The notes: generated from the letters alone by a model not told the origin. 64,000 bases of DNA from Micropterix aruncella (GCA_944548615.1 OX155978.1:6300415-6364414); one strand, 5' to 3'. Shown: positions 21,419 through 32,890, counted from the first letter of the stretch. Translations and numbers: made by a program.

Positions 21419-21873
21419 ATCGAAATCCAGCTTCATGCATAGCAATCAGCCCGTTATGAATGGGTTTATATTCTAGTTAGAATTTAACACATACCAAACC
21501 TCACGGTGTGGGCTCGATGTTCGTGCGATATTTGTGTTATTTTTAAGATTTTTGTGCTTTTGTGGACGTTTTTTTCGTGGGATGGACCGAGCTATAGCAT
21601 CGTTGGCGAAAAGGGGCGATGTGCTTCGGAAACAGGTGGCTTTTGTGTGCAAAACGAACAACGAACTAATGGAAGGTTGTTTGTCGATTGTACAGGAGGA
21701 CTGATCACTCTGGAGACTGTGTGGATCCCAAATGGCCGTGGATATGCTGCTTAAACCTCCTGGATTGACGCGATAGTGCAGAGAGGTGTATTAGTAAATC
21801 GAGATACCCCAGAACGTGGTGCTTCTTCAGATTTCAAATTATTGCATCTCATCAAGGCTTAGAGTAATTTCAC

Positions 21874-22601
21874 TTAAGAGCCCTATCACATATTTTTTCC
21901 AGAAAGGCAAGAAAAGTGGATTTTTGGCGTTCTAATTCCAAGAAATGAAGAGATTTCTACAAACTTTAATTACTGAATTACCTGGACCATTTCTTGATGT
22001 TGACCATAGCGGCCTTTAATTTTAGATATAACGAATATTATTTACTTATTCAGCCCATTTTCCGAAAGTCGTTATTCGTAAAACGCTCGGAAGGCAAACT
22101 TTGAGCTCCTTAATACAGAAATATCACTACAACGAAAACCGTATACTATTTTTTTTTATGTCCGTCATGTATTCTTGATGTACACTACGGCTTTATTTTT
22201 TCGTTTTTTGACCACATATCCAAGGTATACATTACTTACAATTACACAAAATTAAAAAAAAATCTTCCTGTATCATTCTAATTTTCTCAGAAATAAAATA
22301 AGATTCTTATATAATACTTATACTATATTAAAGTTCACTCTTTTAGCAATACGACATAATATAAATTATTGTCATTAGAAAGGAGAAAACACTGCAAAAA
22401 ACAATTAGAAATTGTGTATATATTTGCTTGCGCAAGAGAAGAGCGCTCAGTGCCACGGTTTTCTCCCAGGGTTGAATAGTTATTTATTTATTTATTTATT
22501 TATTTATCCTATCTTTTATAGTTACATCCAAAAAAAAATGCGTTCATTTTTTCAACTCATTTTAAAAGAATACCTACGCTATTTTGTAATAAGGCTCTTA
22601 A
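21874..22601. mobile_element. TTAA element, 728 bp, copy 2 of 2 nearly identical
   Basis: Same length and termini as 9656-10383 (TTAAGAGCC ... GGCTCTTAA). I see only scattered differences, for example ggatcatt/ggaccatt and cagtaatat/cagaaatat. No transposase is encoded, so movement must have been driven in trans. Confidence 0.85.
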
Positions 22602-23058
22602 AACAAATAAAAATTATGCCAATTTCGTTAGAAAATTAGTTTCACCACCTGATGATCGTCGTCAACGAAGGAATAACTCCTAAATTTGCAAAAAGTGGCG
22701 CGTGCTTCTGTAATATTATGCCCGCTCCACACATTCGCCAGCGATGACCGCAACGCCTATGTCCCCCTCTCGCTCTTTCCCATACATTTTTCTGACGTCA
22801 TAGTGGCGCCGACTTGGCAAGATTCACCTTAGCAAGATTGTCCATCATCGGCCATTGTGAAGAGGGACATTTAAAACTGAAAGTATAGTTAGTTCTATTT
22901 TTATTTAATAAACTAATTTGCTTAATGTGAGATGTGCAAAATAACTAAAACCCTAAATGAAAACAAAACGGCTCTCATTTATTAATTGTATTTATAATAC
23001 ATTGTGAGTAATTTGATGGAACCACAGTTTGCTCCGTCCTAAAATTCTTCAGTTTTAT
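22602..23058. other. Unassigned stretch
   Basis: No recognisable gene or repeat terminus. Confidence 0.3.
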
Positions 23059-23066
23059 TGTCCTTT

Positions 23067-23734
23067 GGGGGCTAATGGGCCCTTGCTGAGTTGGCCACGA
23101 AGACCCATTCTGTTTCAGGGTCGGTCACACTCACGGGTCAACACCCATCCGATGGCCTCCACGCATGGGGGGCGAGCCTGGGTAGGACACTGGGTCAACC
23201 AGTCTCCCCTGGGAACAATCCTCTGGCGCTCCTGGACGGTCTGCGCATCGAGCGGCGCAAGCCAATCGATTGTGCTCTCCGACTAACAATCGGGGGAGTC
23301 TGGGAACTGTATTGTTTCCTATAGAGCGGGGGCAGTTGTCTACCTTACGGCGACTGCTCTTGAAATGACCATTGGCCATCCGATCCCGGTTCAGAGTCGG
23401 GCAAAGGCGCCTTGGTCCGCGACAGATTCGGTGCACTCCGTTTCACCGCTTCGTAAGGGAGAGGACCGCGCAAGCGACCTCGAACTCGGAACCAATCGAG
23501 AGACCGGAGAAATCTGGTCAAAATTGGTAGTGAGGGCGCGAGTATCTCGAGCCCGCCGGGTTTATTCCTGGCTCACTCGCGGTAAGGCGTTGGACTCTCA
23601 CGGGTTGTGGCGTAGCTAGACGTCGGATTTGTTATGTCCCAAGTCTTCTACGCTCACTGCACGGTCGATAGAACGAACAATCGTTAAAACGTCCTGCGGT
23701 GACGGGTTCGCCCGTTGTGGTTGACAACTCAATA
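23067..23734 (-). mobile_element. F1 repeat, subfamily B, intact 668-bp copy with 8-bp target duplication
   Basis: Flanked by TGTCCTTT at 23059-23066 and 23735-23742. Read on the minus strand it starts TATTGAGTTGTCAACC, exactly like the copy at 3878, and ends CCCATTAGCCCCC. Stem-loop GCGTAG/CTACGC and the ACGGG/CCCGT hairpin are intact. Very similar throughout to 3878-4542 and 50239-50904. Confidence 0.85.
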
Positions 23735-24064
23735 TGTCCTTTCTAGGTTAATGTTTGAAGTCCGTAGTTCTTATTTCCTGGGTCTTGTTGAAGTGCCTAG
23801 CGTTTCTGCTGTTGCTAAGTCATATGCGACAATCGATGTACTTACATATTCTAAGAGATAAACATCGTTATACACCCGTACCAATACGCCCAATTGCTTT
23901 GTATATTATCGTATCGTACAGGTACAGATAGCGAGCGATGTCGTCTGACTGTTATCAGCGGTGGTGATAACGAGAGCACCTAGCGCCTCACACCTAAAGC
24001 ACTTCTCACCTCGGTAGGGACGTGTGATGATGCGGTGGATTGGAATAATCGTACGTGATGAAAA

Positions 24065-24705
24065 AAAAACGGTCGAATGAAAACGTTTCTTACGAACGCT
24101 GCCTTAACGATGAGAGATTAAGATTGCATTCTAGAGAAAAGTTGTAGGGCTTGGTAATGCCTACAAAAAAGTCAGCGACTGCATATGTCTACATTTTATA
24201 TTTAAGTTACAAAAAGTAGTTTTTTATATAAAAAAAATAATTTAAATCGTTAGGTCATGTTTATTGGTCATATTATCAACAATTATGAATTCTTATCAAA
24301 ATAAGTAAGTTTATCGTCTCAAGTGTTTAAAACAAAAGACTTCCCTTTTACTGCATAAATGGTTAAAGAGATAATACGACATAGGCATGGAACCGCGACC
24401 GTATTTCGGGTTGGAACTCATGAAAGACAATATATTTTGGTACAATACATCTGATATAGTATACAGAGAAGTTTTGAACGATTAAAATAAACATAATTTA
24501 TTCAATTATAATCATTTCATTCACTCATTTGAAACCCGGTAATATAGCCAAATTGGCATGCAAATACATACATCTGCAGTAAAAAATATAACCCTTTTGG
24601 CAGTCAGGAAATAAATCTTAGCACTTAGCACTAACCGAACCACACTCATAATTTCATCACAAGTAAACATGTTACCGCCCAACAAAGTGGGCACGGGTCC
24701 GCTAG
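24065..24705 (+). mobile_element. Lep1-type Helitron, 5' truncated
   Basis: The 3' part is shared with 30480-31178 and 44837-45579: '...cagtcaggaaataaatc', 'gcccaacaaagtgggcacggg', ending GCTAG before T (CTAG at 24702-24705). The 3' GCCC.../GGGC hairpin precedes the CTAG, as expected for Helitrons. The first ~100 bp of the family are missing. Confidence 0.75.
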
Positions 24706-26102
24706 TTTTAATATATTACCATTACATTTTCGAGTTATTAGCGCATATAGTTTACAAGAAAAATGCAAATTACAAAAAGATATTCAGCTTATATCTATTT
24801 TTATTAAGAAAAAGAATCAAAATATCAAAATTTCGCATCCTAGTATAAAAGACTAAGAAATTCGCTACAAGATTCATATTTTTATTATCATTTAATTGCA
24901 CGCGGGAGGGAGTCACTTAAACTTGATGGCAAAATGTCAATTTTTCACTGTTTTAGAGAGATGCTCGACTTAAGTACGATAGTTTATTACAAAGTAGCAC
25001 CACTAAACCCACTCATATGTCAGTAATCAGTTCGGTGCCGCGACGCGCCCTGGCTCGATAGTCGCGCGCGATAAACATACGATCGTAATATTGTCTTTAA
25101 ACCAACCTACGTGAAAATTGTGCCGAGAAGTATATCGTCTCAAAAAAATACCCACCCCTTGAAGGGACAGTTGTTTTGTGAGTTTACGAAGCGATATTAA
25201 TAATTTTTCGCTCCCGATTATCCGTCTTGAGTGTATTTCGGTTATGTGAATAATGAATAACGCTATCTTCGAGATAAGCCGGCAGTGTTTTTTCTCCGCT
25301 GTGTGCAGTCAAGGTTGCGCGCGCTTTGGAGGATTTGCAATATTTGTGTTTTTTTACAATTTTTACCTTGCTCGACTGCGGTAATGTCTTTAATGTTCTG
25401 TAGTGAAATAATCGGGGGTTTAAAGCGAGTGCGACTTAAATTGAGTGTATAACTCGTCAAAAGAGTGTATAGCTCGTCCAAAGAAAATTTCTGCACTACA
25501 TAGAATATAAATGTCGTATACTACTATTCTCGTTGTATCCGCCATCATTTGCTACCATTGGCTTTGCGAAGAAACATAGCTGACATCTCACTTTTACTAC
25601 GAATTTTAAATGGCTCGATTGATTGCCCTGAACTACTATCTAAAATATCTCTTCGCACTCCTAGCCGGGCACTTTGAAATAGGGCACTCCTTCTTGTACC
25701 TGGCTTTAAAACCAAATACAGGCGTAATTCTTATTTTATAAGGGTATGCGAAACTTTCAACACCCTGAATGCTGACATTGATATTGACCCCTTTTTCACG
25801 AATATAGATACCTACTATAAGGAAGCAGGTTGTAGGGCGATTGTGATGACCAGGCTTAGCATTTTCTTCTTCTATTACAGTTGTCAACATGTTTTCTACT
25901 GTACAATTTGGTATCTTCTTGTTTAATATCTTCTTTATGCTTAATATCAGTTCTAAATTCACGTTATTATTATTGTCATTATCAGTGGTAACTTGTAAAT
26001 GGCTTTAAGCTTCCTATTTTTGTTCACTACAAAATTATTGGCTGTAAGTTATCCTTAAGAAAATAAAATAAAATAAAATAATAAAACCGGCGTCCCTCTC
26101 CC
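24706..26102. other. Unassigned 1.4-kb stretch
   Basis: A patch at 25020-25130 is GC- and CpG-richer, and 25250-25490 also looks less repetitive. Two minus-strand frames (25263-25496 and 25636-25962, the latter 108 codons) have no motif that I recognise. Ends in an (AAAAT)n run at 26058-26090. Confidence 0.3.
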
Positions 26103-26319
26103 TTAACCTTTCGGAAGCCACTCATTCCACGCAAAATTTTCGAAGCCCTTGAACATTTGTCTGAAGAAGGTGTGTGCAAGCATACTAATATGTAATGGTG
26201 GCTTATTCAATGGTAGGCTTCAATGACAGGCTTTTATCGCAGTGGAGGGAGAAATAGCGGATATAATAAGGATAATATAGAAAAACGCCGATCGGCGTGC
26301 GTGGCCACCCAGAGGTTAA
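26103..26319. mobile_element. TTAA MITE, 217 bp (second copy at 58483)
   Basis: TTAACCTTTCGGAAGCC ... CCCAGAGGTTAA. The whole sequence recurs inverted at 58483-58694, including 'ccacgcaaaattttc', 'ggagggagaaatag' and 'acgccgatcggcgt'. Two independent TTAA insertions define the ends. Confidence 0.85.
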
Positions 26320-26639
26320 GGATGTCGGTTAATCCAGAATAAAATTATGTTAACCTTTTAATATAGACGTAATTTTTAATAAACGCTACCCTGGATTTGG
26401 AATCTCAGAGACTCCTATATTCAAACGCAACTTGTGAGAAATGACTCCGAATCGCATCGAAGCTATGTCTCTATCAATTTATAATCGCTATCTCTCTATT
26501 TTAAAGAAGTTATAATAATAAAATAAAGTATATACTATTCAACTTTTATTATTAAAGTTTAGAAATATTAAAGAAACAACAATTATGTCACTTTTTAGGC
26601 TATATTGAAATGCTTTTAGCATTTTAAAGCATCTAAATG

Positions 26640-26735
26640 TATTTATTAAACAAAATAAACTGTTTTATTAAACAAAATAAACTGTTTTATTAAACAAAAT
26701 AAACTGTTTTATTAAACAAAATAAACTGTTTTATC
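26640..26735. repeat. 23-bp minisatellite, ~4 units
   Basis: Head-to-tail units of TATTAAACAAAATAAACTG plus TTTT, essentially identical to each other. Probably replication slippage. No coding role. Confidence 0.9.
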
Positions 26736-27236
26736 TCCCATTCTAAATATTAGGAATATAGAAAACATAATAGCCACTTCTGATAGCAAAAATCAAAAAT
26801 TCTAACAAGAGACATATATGTATACGAGGTATATGTAAATTATTGGGAATCACTTGACAAGAGACGAGAATATTGAAATGCACACAGGCTTGCTGCATCC
26901 AATACAAAACAAACGTAGGTAGTCATTCTATAGTTTTTTGTAGGATTAATTTTGCTCTTCTAGTTCCTTGACTGACTGTTTGTGCCTCCACATCTACTGT
27001 GACCATATTGTCATTGCCGACCTCAGATCTTTCGGCATTTTATTGTTGATTACAAAACTTTGCATAGGAGGCACCAAGAGCAAACGAGCTATACTTTTGA
27101 GGAAAGATCCTCTTTCAACACCTTTAAAATTTTTTCTGCCATTATGGCCAAGAAAATCTAAACTAAATATCATAAAAATATTTTGTATGGCAACAAGGGA
27201 CGTTTAGTCTGATAGACTCCAGCTTATGTTTGGAAG
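26736..27236. other. Unassigned stretch
   Basis: A frame at 26968-27207 (79 codons) has no recognisable motif. No repeat ends identified. Confidence 0.3.
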
Positions 27237-27836
27237 ACCATTACTCACGTTATAAATAGGATAGAAACGAATTTACCGCGTGAAATTTGTAGCACCCGAC
27301 GTTTCGGTGACGTTGCAGCCGCCGTTGTCCAGGGTCTACCCTGGTCGGCTTTCAGTAGTGCTTTTGAAGGCCCGGCCCATTTAGGGGATCATATATCGAT
27401 GCTCGGTAGCCTCAGTTTTAGTAACAAATGGACAAGTGAGGGAGGAGATTGCCACGCTTGATGCTTGACACGTGAATAATTTAAAATCGAGGACTATCGC
27501 GGTTGTTTGACATTATAAATATTATGGAAACGAATTTACCGCCTGAAATTTGTAGCAAATTTGTAGCGTTGTCCAGGGTAGACCCTGGACAACGGCGGCT
27601 GCAACGTCGCCGAAACCTCGGGTGCTACAATTTTCACGCGGTAAATTCGTTTCTATCCTATTCATAATGTCAAACAACCGCGATAGTCCTCGATTTTACA
27701 TTACTCACGTGTCAAGCATCAAGCGTGGCAATCTCCTCCCTCACTTGTTCATTTGTTACTAAAACTGAGGCTACCGAGCATCGATATATGATCCCCTAAA
27801 TGGGCCGGGCCTTCAAAAGCACTACTGAAAGCCGAC
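27237..27836. repeat. Penelope-related fold-back with ~235-bp arms
   Basis: Bases ~27341-27559 recur inverted at ~27600-27836: 'cggctttcagtagtgctttt', 'atcatatatcgatgctcgg', 'gagggaggagattgccacgc', 'gactatcgcggttgtttgac'. The centre is itself a perfect palindrome, GTCCAGGGTAGACCCTGGAC. The segment 'gtagcacccgacgtttcgg...gccgccgttgtccagg' is the same as in the Penelope-like coding remnant at 34508-34852, so the fold-back derives from that family. Adjacent 27836-28010 matches 12783-12985. Confidence 0.75.
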
Positions 27837-28010
27837 CAGTAGTAGTTTGGTCGCAGTCCGCTGGCAGACAGCCGACCGTTTTCCGGTGTTAGAGCTGCCA
27901 CGAAGAATATCGGCCAGCTATTCTCTCGCATACTGTTCAATTTATTGCTCTCTCTGTCACATGATTTACGAGCAAAGGGAATGTGGAGCCAACTTATTTG
28001 TATGTGAGGG

Positions 28011-28865
28011 CATATCTAGCTAATATATCGATGCTACCGAGCCGTTCAGTCGCGAGGAACGGAGGATAAAGTGTGAAACTAAGATACCAAGAATTTCGCT
28101 AAAAATAAAAACAGTTTAAAATAGACAATAATAATAAGATAATTAATAATACATTTGTCATTAAATAATAATAAAAAACACAGTAGTTGAAAAATAACAA
28201 AAATGATTATGTCCTAAAATCAAAATACATTAGATATAAGAATCAAAATACATTAAATTGAAAACAGAATGTGAATGAAATAATTAAAAATATGACAGTG
28301 TCAAATTGTCAAAGTGTCATTTAAATATGAAATGACGGTAAAATAAATTTCATTTTCATAATCATTGTATTTCTTTGTTTAGCCTCAAACAAATCTCATT
28401 TTTTTATGCAATGAAATGACATTTCTAATGGCAATTTCTTTAGGACATTACTAAACTGATTTCGTTTTTTTTTTTTTTTTTAACGCTTCAAACAACATAT
28501 ATTCCACTTAACACATAATATTATCGACATTTGCTTCTGAGTGTTCTCGTTGTCTTTATGTCTTTATCATGTTCATTTTGAGTATGTGTGCTCGAAAGAA
28601 CCCGTTTAAAGTTGAAATATTTTTGATATTCTTCAGTTCATCAGGCAACCGATTGAAAAGTCTTAGGCCCAAAGCTGCCCGCTTTGGGAGAGAAAGTTAA
28701 TATTATTTTTATTAAAAATCACCTACAACAACTTTTTTTTTTACCTTGAGAGCTAGTTTGAGGGTTTGTTTTGTCAAAAACATATTTGTCGAAAACGCCG
28801 AAACGCTAAAAACACTTTTTCGAACACAAGTAGCTTTTCCCGATGGCGGGGGTAAAGAGGGCAGT
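28011..28865. other. Unassigned AT-rich stretch
   Basis: Long A/T tracts (T16 at about 28465). No gene. A short minus-strand frame at 28712-29023 overlaps the following F1 copy and is not credible. Confidence 0.3.
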
Positions 28866-29700
28866 TGGCGGTGTCGACTGCAACAGGCGAACCCGTCACC
28901 CCAGGCTGTTATAACGATATGAGATTGTTCTTTTAGCAGTGGAATGAGCGTAGAAGACTTAGACAGGATGGCGGTGTCGACTACTGCAAGCGAACGCGTC
29001 ACCTCAGGCGGGTATAACGACATAGATCGTTCTTTCAGCCGTGGGATGAGCGTAGAAGACTTGGGGACAAGACAAGCTAATGTCTAGTTCACCAGCAACC
29101 CGTTAGAGACCAACGCCTTACGGCGAGGCACCGGGAAAGGTAAACAGCGAGCAGCCTCACCCCCTAACCACCAGTTTTGGCAGGATATCTCCGTCTGGAA
29201 TTAACCTTCAGGATACCTCTGTCATCCGGACTGGTTACGGGCCCGAAGTCACTTACGCAACCTTTGCCTGTTGTATTACAAATGTAATTCAGTTTGAATT
29301 TATCGCGGACCTGGGCGTTCTTTGCCCGTAGTGCCACACGGGGTCGAGTGGCCCAAGGTCATTTCAAGAGTGGCATGACAATAGGTCAACATCCACCCCG
29401 CTGCTCGGGAAACAGTGTATTTCCATAGTCTCCAGACCCCTTCAGAAATTAGTCAGAATGCACAGCCGATTGGCTTGGCCGATCGGTGCGCAAACCGTCC
29501 AGGGGCGCCGGGATTCAATCCCGCTGGGAGAAACCGGTCCACCACCTCTAAGCCCTGAGACACGGGAGTCTTACCCGGGGTAGCCTTCCACTCGAGGAGG
29601 CTTCTGAATAGGAGCTGAATCGTGAGTTGAGCCGATCCGAGAACAAAATGGATCTTGTGGCCCAAGCTGCACGAAACCGTTCACTACCAGAAGACTTAGA
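28866..29700 (+). repeat. F1 repeat, subfamily A, with duplicated 5' segment
   Basis: The 5' segment (GGTGTCGACTGCAACAGGCG ... 'gagcgtagaagacttagaca') occurs at 28881-28968. It occurs again, diverged, from 28973 (GGTGTCGACTACTGCAAGCG ... 'gagcgtagaagacttgggga') and then continues into a full subfamily A body ending CCCAAGCTGCACGAAACCGTT. Either two insertions at one site or a template switch at the stem-loop. Confidence 0.7.
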
Positions 29701-30000
29701 CAATGACAATCCACTATCTAGCTCCGTCAACTAGCCTGCGAAACCAACCCTATACCGCCCGGCAGACCAAGCGCCCTCGCTACCAGTTATTGCCAGATTT
29801 CTCCGTCCTCCCGACTGGTACAGGTTCGAGGTCGCTTGCGCGGTCCTCCCCCTTACCTAGCGGCGATTCGGTGTCTACTGAATGTATCGCATACCACGGC
29901 ATCCTTTGCCCGGCTTTTCACCCGATATCGGTAGCCGATTGGTCGTTTCAGGAGCAGTTGCGGTTAACAACCACCCCCGATCTATAGGAAACAAAGCCGT
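29683..30000 (+). repeat. F1 repeat, partial second copy abutting the previous one
   Basis: Starts at 'ccagaagacttagacaatgacaatccac' inside the stem-loop region. Continues with 'ttgcgcggtcctcccccttacctagcgg', 'ttgcccggcttttcaccc' and 'ctataggaaac', then is lost at about 30000. Confidence 0.65.
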
Positions 30001-30019
30001 TTTAAAATTAAATTTTTAA

Positions 30020-30195
30020 TTTCTCAAGGAGGAAAAACGAGTACAAACAGTTGGTTTCTATGTTTGAATGATCATAAACATTCCTCACTGTTAAATAATA
30101 AATAAGCATTACACACTTTTTAAGGACGATCCCCTACACTCCCTAAACTTCTGGGTTGCAGATCTTGCAATGAACTAGGTGACCAAACCTAGTTA
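30020..30195 (+). repeat. Direct repeat partner of 31182-31560
   Basis: 'ctcaaggaggaaaaacgag', 'acagttggtttctatgtttg', 'aggacgatcccctac' and 'tgggttgcagatcttgcaa' recur in the same order at 31184-31550, on the other side of a Helitron and just upstream of the first par-1 coding exon. The downstream copy is longer, with extra text between the blocks. Confidence 0.6.
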
Positions 30196-30199
30196 CATA

Positions 30200-30320
30200 T
30201 GTAATATAGTAACTAGGGCCCACAAAAATAAACACAAGTTACATAATAAATAATAAATGAATAATAAATACAAACGGAGCTGCCATGGAATTCACCGACC
30301 GGAGTCGGGCCCATCATAAT
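30200..30320 (-). mobile_element. 3'-UTR fragment of the RLE-type LINE family
   Basis: 'aatacaaacggagctgccatggaattcaccgaccggagtcgggcccatcat' on the plus strand is the inverted form of the 3' end of the element at 47275-47330. No coding part remains. Confidence 0.6.
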
Positions 30321-30479
30321 CATAATATATAGTTAATCAGGCTGTAGACCGTTTGGATTGTATAAGGACAGGGTGGGATATCATTAAGTCTGATATGAAT
30401 TGGTCTCAACTTGCCTCTTGTCAGTTTTTGTTAAGATACATGTAGATTAAAGTAGATTGTTTTACTATTTTATTTCTAA

Positions 30480-31178
30480 CTAGCTGACCCGTGCTCACTT
30501 CGTTGGGCGGTAAAACTTTTTACCTATGATGAAATTATGAGTGGTTCGCTTAGTAGGTACTGAGTGCTATGATTTATTTCCTGACTGCCGAAAGAAGGGT
30601 TATATTTTTACTGCATATGTATGTATGTTGCATGCTAATTTGACTATTATACCGTTATTTGTGAGTGTCTTATTTGTGAGCGTATTATCTCTTTAACTAT
30701 TTATGCAGTAAAAGGGAAATTATATGCATTAAAAGGGAAATGTCTTTTGTTTTAAACACTTGACACGATAAATTTACTTATACTGATAAGGACTCATAAT
30801 TGTTGATAATATGACCAATAAACATGACCTAACGATTTTTGTGACTTAAATATAAAAGTTAGACATATGCTGTCGCTGACTTTTTTGTAGGCATTATCAA
30901 GCTCTACAACTTTTCTCTAGAACTTAATCATATATATCTCATCGTTAAGGCAGCGTTAGTTAGAAACGTTTTCGTTCGATCGCTTATTCTCCGACTTACT
31001 TTGCAAATCCGACTACCACGAAAAAGTCTTTTAATTTTTCGGATTAATATATAGCCTACGACACTCACAAATAACGTGGCTTTCTATTTGTAAAATAATT
31101 TTCAAAATCGGTTCCGTAGATCCAGAGATTACTTCCTACAACGTCACAAACTTTTCCTCTTTATAATATTAGTAGAGA
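30480..31178 (-). mobile_element. Lep1-type Helitron, ~699 bp
   Basis: On the minus strand it starts with TC(TC)TACTAATATTATAAAG and ends GGGTCAGCTAG (CTAG at 30480-30483), with a GCCC-type hairpin before the end and T next to the insertion. This is the known lepidopteran non-autonomous Helitron layout. It is homologous to 44837-45579 and 24065-24705. No Rep/helicase is encoded. Confidence 0.8.
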
Positions 31179-31643
31179 TTTCTTAAGGAGGAAAAACAAA
31201 TAGAAACAGTTTGTTTTTATGTTTGAATGAATATGAAAAATCCTCACCGTTAAAATAATAAATATATATATGTCAAAGGACGATCCCCTATAACTACTGG
31301 CCGTGACAGATTTCTCGGTTCCTCGCCAACATGTTCAGGTCGCACGCATTGTATTTATTGAACATCAATGCAATGGAACCAAAAATGGATAGAAATTCGA
31401 ATCATTTAAGGGATTTCTATACCGTTTTGGTTTCAGCGCATTGGCATAATATAAATGCAATACGTGTGATCTGAGCATGCGGGCGAGGGACCGAGATATC
31501 TTGCGCGGCCTGTACCTAACCACCTGGGTTGCAGATCTAGCAACGAAATAAAAAAGTGCCCAAACTTAAACAGAATTACGAAATTGTTGCGTAAATGCCA
31601 GCGCTAGTTCAGGGTCTCCACATGCTAAATGCGGTTTGTTTTT

Positions 31644-31680
31644 AGATACAGTGTGCGATGTGTATCTGTATCAGTCTGTG
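31644..31680 (+). promoter_or_regulatory. 5' boundary of the first par-1 coding exon: candidate acceptor or initiator
   Basis: A pyrimidine-rich TTTGTTTTTAG ends at 31645 and would serve as a splice acceptor if an upstream non-coding exon exists. Alternatively TCAGT at 31671-31675 fits the arthropod initiator. I see no TATA box at the right distance and no good downstream element. Transcript data are needed to choose. Confidence 0.3.
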
Positions 31681-31708
31681 ATTGAGTGAGCAGTTGGTTT
31701 AAACAGTG

Positions 31709-31750
31709 ATGGGACAGGAGTGCGTTTCGAAAGTATGGAGAGGAAGTTAA
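31709..31750 (+). CDS. Short upstream ORF overlapping the par-1 start
   Basis: ATG at 31709 with G at -3 and G at +4 opens a 13-codon frame that ends at TAA 31748-31750, overlapping the likely par-1 ATG (31735) in another frame. Such an overlapping upstream ORF would be expected to lower initiation at 31735. It is visible in sequence only; use of the ATG is unproven and depends on the transcript start. Confidence 0.35.
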   Translation: MGQECVSKVWRGS

Positions 31751-32415
31751 CGAAGGAGGACTTCATGCGAAGGAGCTTCCGAGCGCCGACTAAGGCGGCG
31801 GCGCCGGTGTCCTTGGCCATGATGGACCGACCGACCAACTGCAACGGGGACACGAGCGCGCTGTGCGTGAAGGCCAGCGCTGTGATCAACCACCAGACCA
31901 AGAAGCTGGAGCTGAAGCGGTCGGACGACGCGCTGCAGAAGCTCGAGATGCAGATCTCGGCGATCGAGCGCGGGATGCTCCAAACCAAAGCCTCCAACAA
32001 TAAAGCCGGAGAGCCCGAAGAAAAAGTCGCCCGGAGGGGTCGGTACGGGGAGCATCCAGACTTACTCCAGCCGGGCAGGAGCGACGCGTCCGTCGGAGAG
32101 GGCTACTTGAACGACGAGCAACCTTTCAAGAGGAGCGATTCTTCGAGACAATCCGCCGGTGCGGGCGCTGGTACGACCCCAACCACCAAACTATCGCGCA
32201 CCGCCAGCGATAGTCAACAGCACCGCGTGGCGGACACGGTCGCTCTCATGCGGCGATTCGCCGAAGGCGCCAGAGCGAAAGCTGCGCCGCAACCTCCACC
32301 GGGTCAGCAACAGCGAGCGTCACTAGCGTCTCGTATGCGCGGCGGACCACGCCGCGACTATAGCCTGAGCAACGCGGCCGCGACCGTCCTAGCCGAACAC
32401 GACAGCACAGCAAAG
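31735..32415 (+). CDS. par-1: par-1 5' coding exon (227 codons, inferred N terminus)
   Basis: ATG 31735 has A at -3 and G at +4; an in-frame stop lies upstream at 31687. The exon is CG-rich and open for 227 codons to AAG, then a donor GTAATG, phase 0, which fits the phase-0 acceptor of the next exon at 48333. The product is low-complexity and basic. A predicted helical/charged stretch (residues ~53-86, HQTKKLELKRSDDALQKLEM onward) could form a coiled coil. Ser/Ala/Gly/Gln-rich and Arg-rich runs follow, including SRTASDS and FKRSDSSRQS, possible basophilic kinase sites. I recognise no domain. MARK-family N termini are variable and isoform-specific, so this is plausible but not proven; it could be the 5' exon of another transcript. 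Confidence 0.6.
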
Positions 32416-32639
32416 GTAATGGGTAACTATCCGTCATCGTTTCTATGTTTAAATAAATGTGTCTGGATAATGAACCTTAGGACATGGCATTTTCATTTTC
32501 GGCACGGCGTTTTTGTTTTTTTTTTTTCATTTAGAAATTACGAGTTTTTTATCATTGAGGAATATTGTACAACAACAACTGAGTTGAAAATAATGCACAA
32601 CTTTTACTTTACCTTTCAACTAACCGTTGAGGAGGCAAA

Positions 32640-32890
32640 GTATTGTGAAAGCACGTGCAAATTTTTTTTTTGTCCAGATGAAGACGGAAATATCCATTTT
32701 GAGCCCCACTGAGACGATTAAGACTATTTCCAGATTGAAGCCTGTCCGTGTGTATGTGTTTGTATGTGTGTGTGTATTTCTTCACGATAGCGCCCGAACG
32801 CTTAACCCGATTAAGTCGAAATTGGGCATGCAGGCATCATTTGGTCATGGCAAGAGTTGAAAAGATTGTGGTTGAAATCGGCCCACTAAA
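32640..32890 (+). repeat. Interspersed repeat with (GT)n, shared with 15340-15585
   Basis: 'gaagacggaaatatcc', a (TG)n at 32747-32776, 'gatagcgcccgaacgctt', 'gggcatgcaggcatcatttggtcatggcaagagttg' match the 15.4-kb copy in inverse orientation. It begins 225 bp after the 5' exon donor. Confidence 0.6.

Noticed and set aside
25636..25962. 108-codon minus-strand frame as a gene
   Set aside because: No motif, no promoter or splice context, AT-rich neighbourhood; chance frame likely.
31747..32055. Minus-strand frames overlapping the 31735 exon
   Set aside because: Shadow frames of a CG-rich coding exon; no start context or motif.
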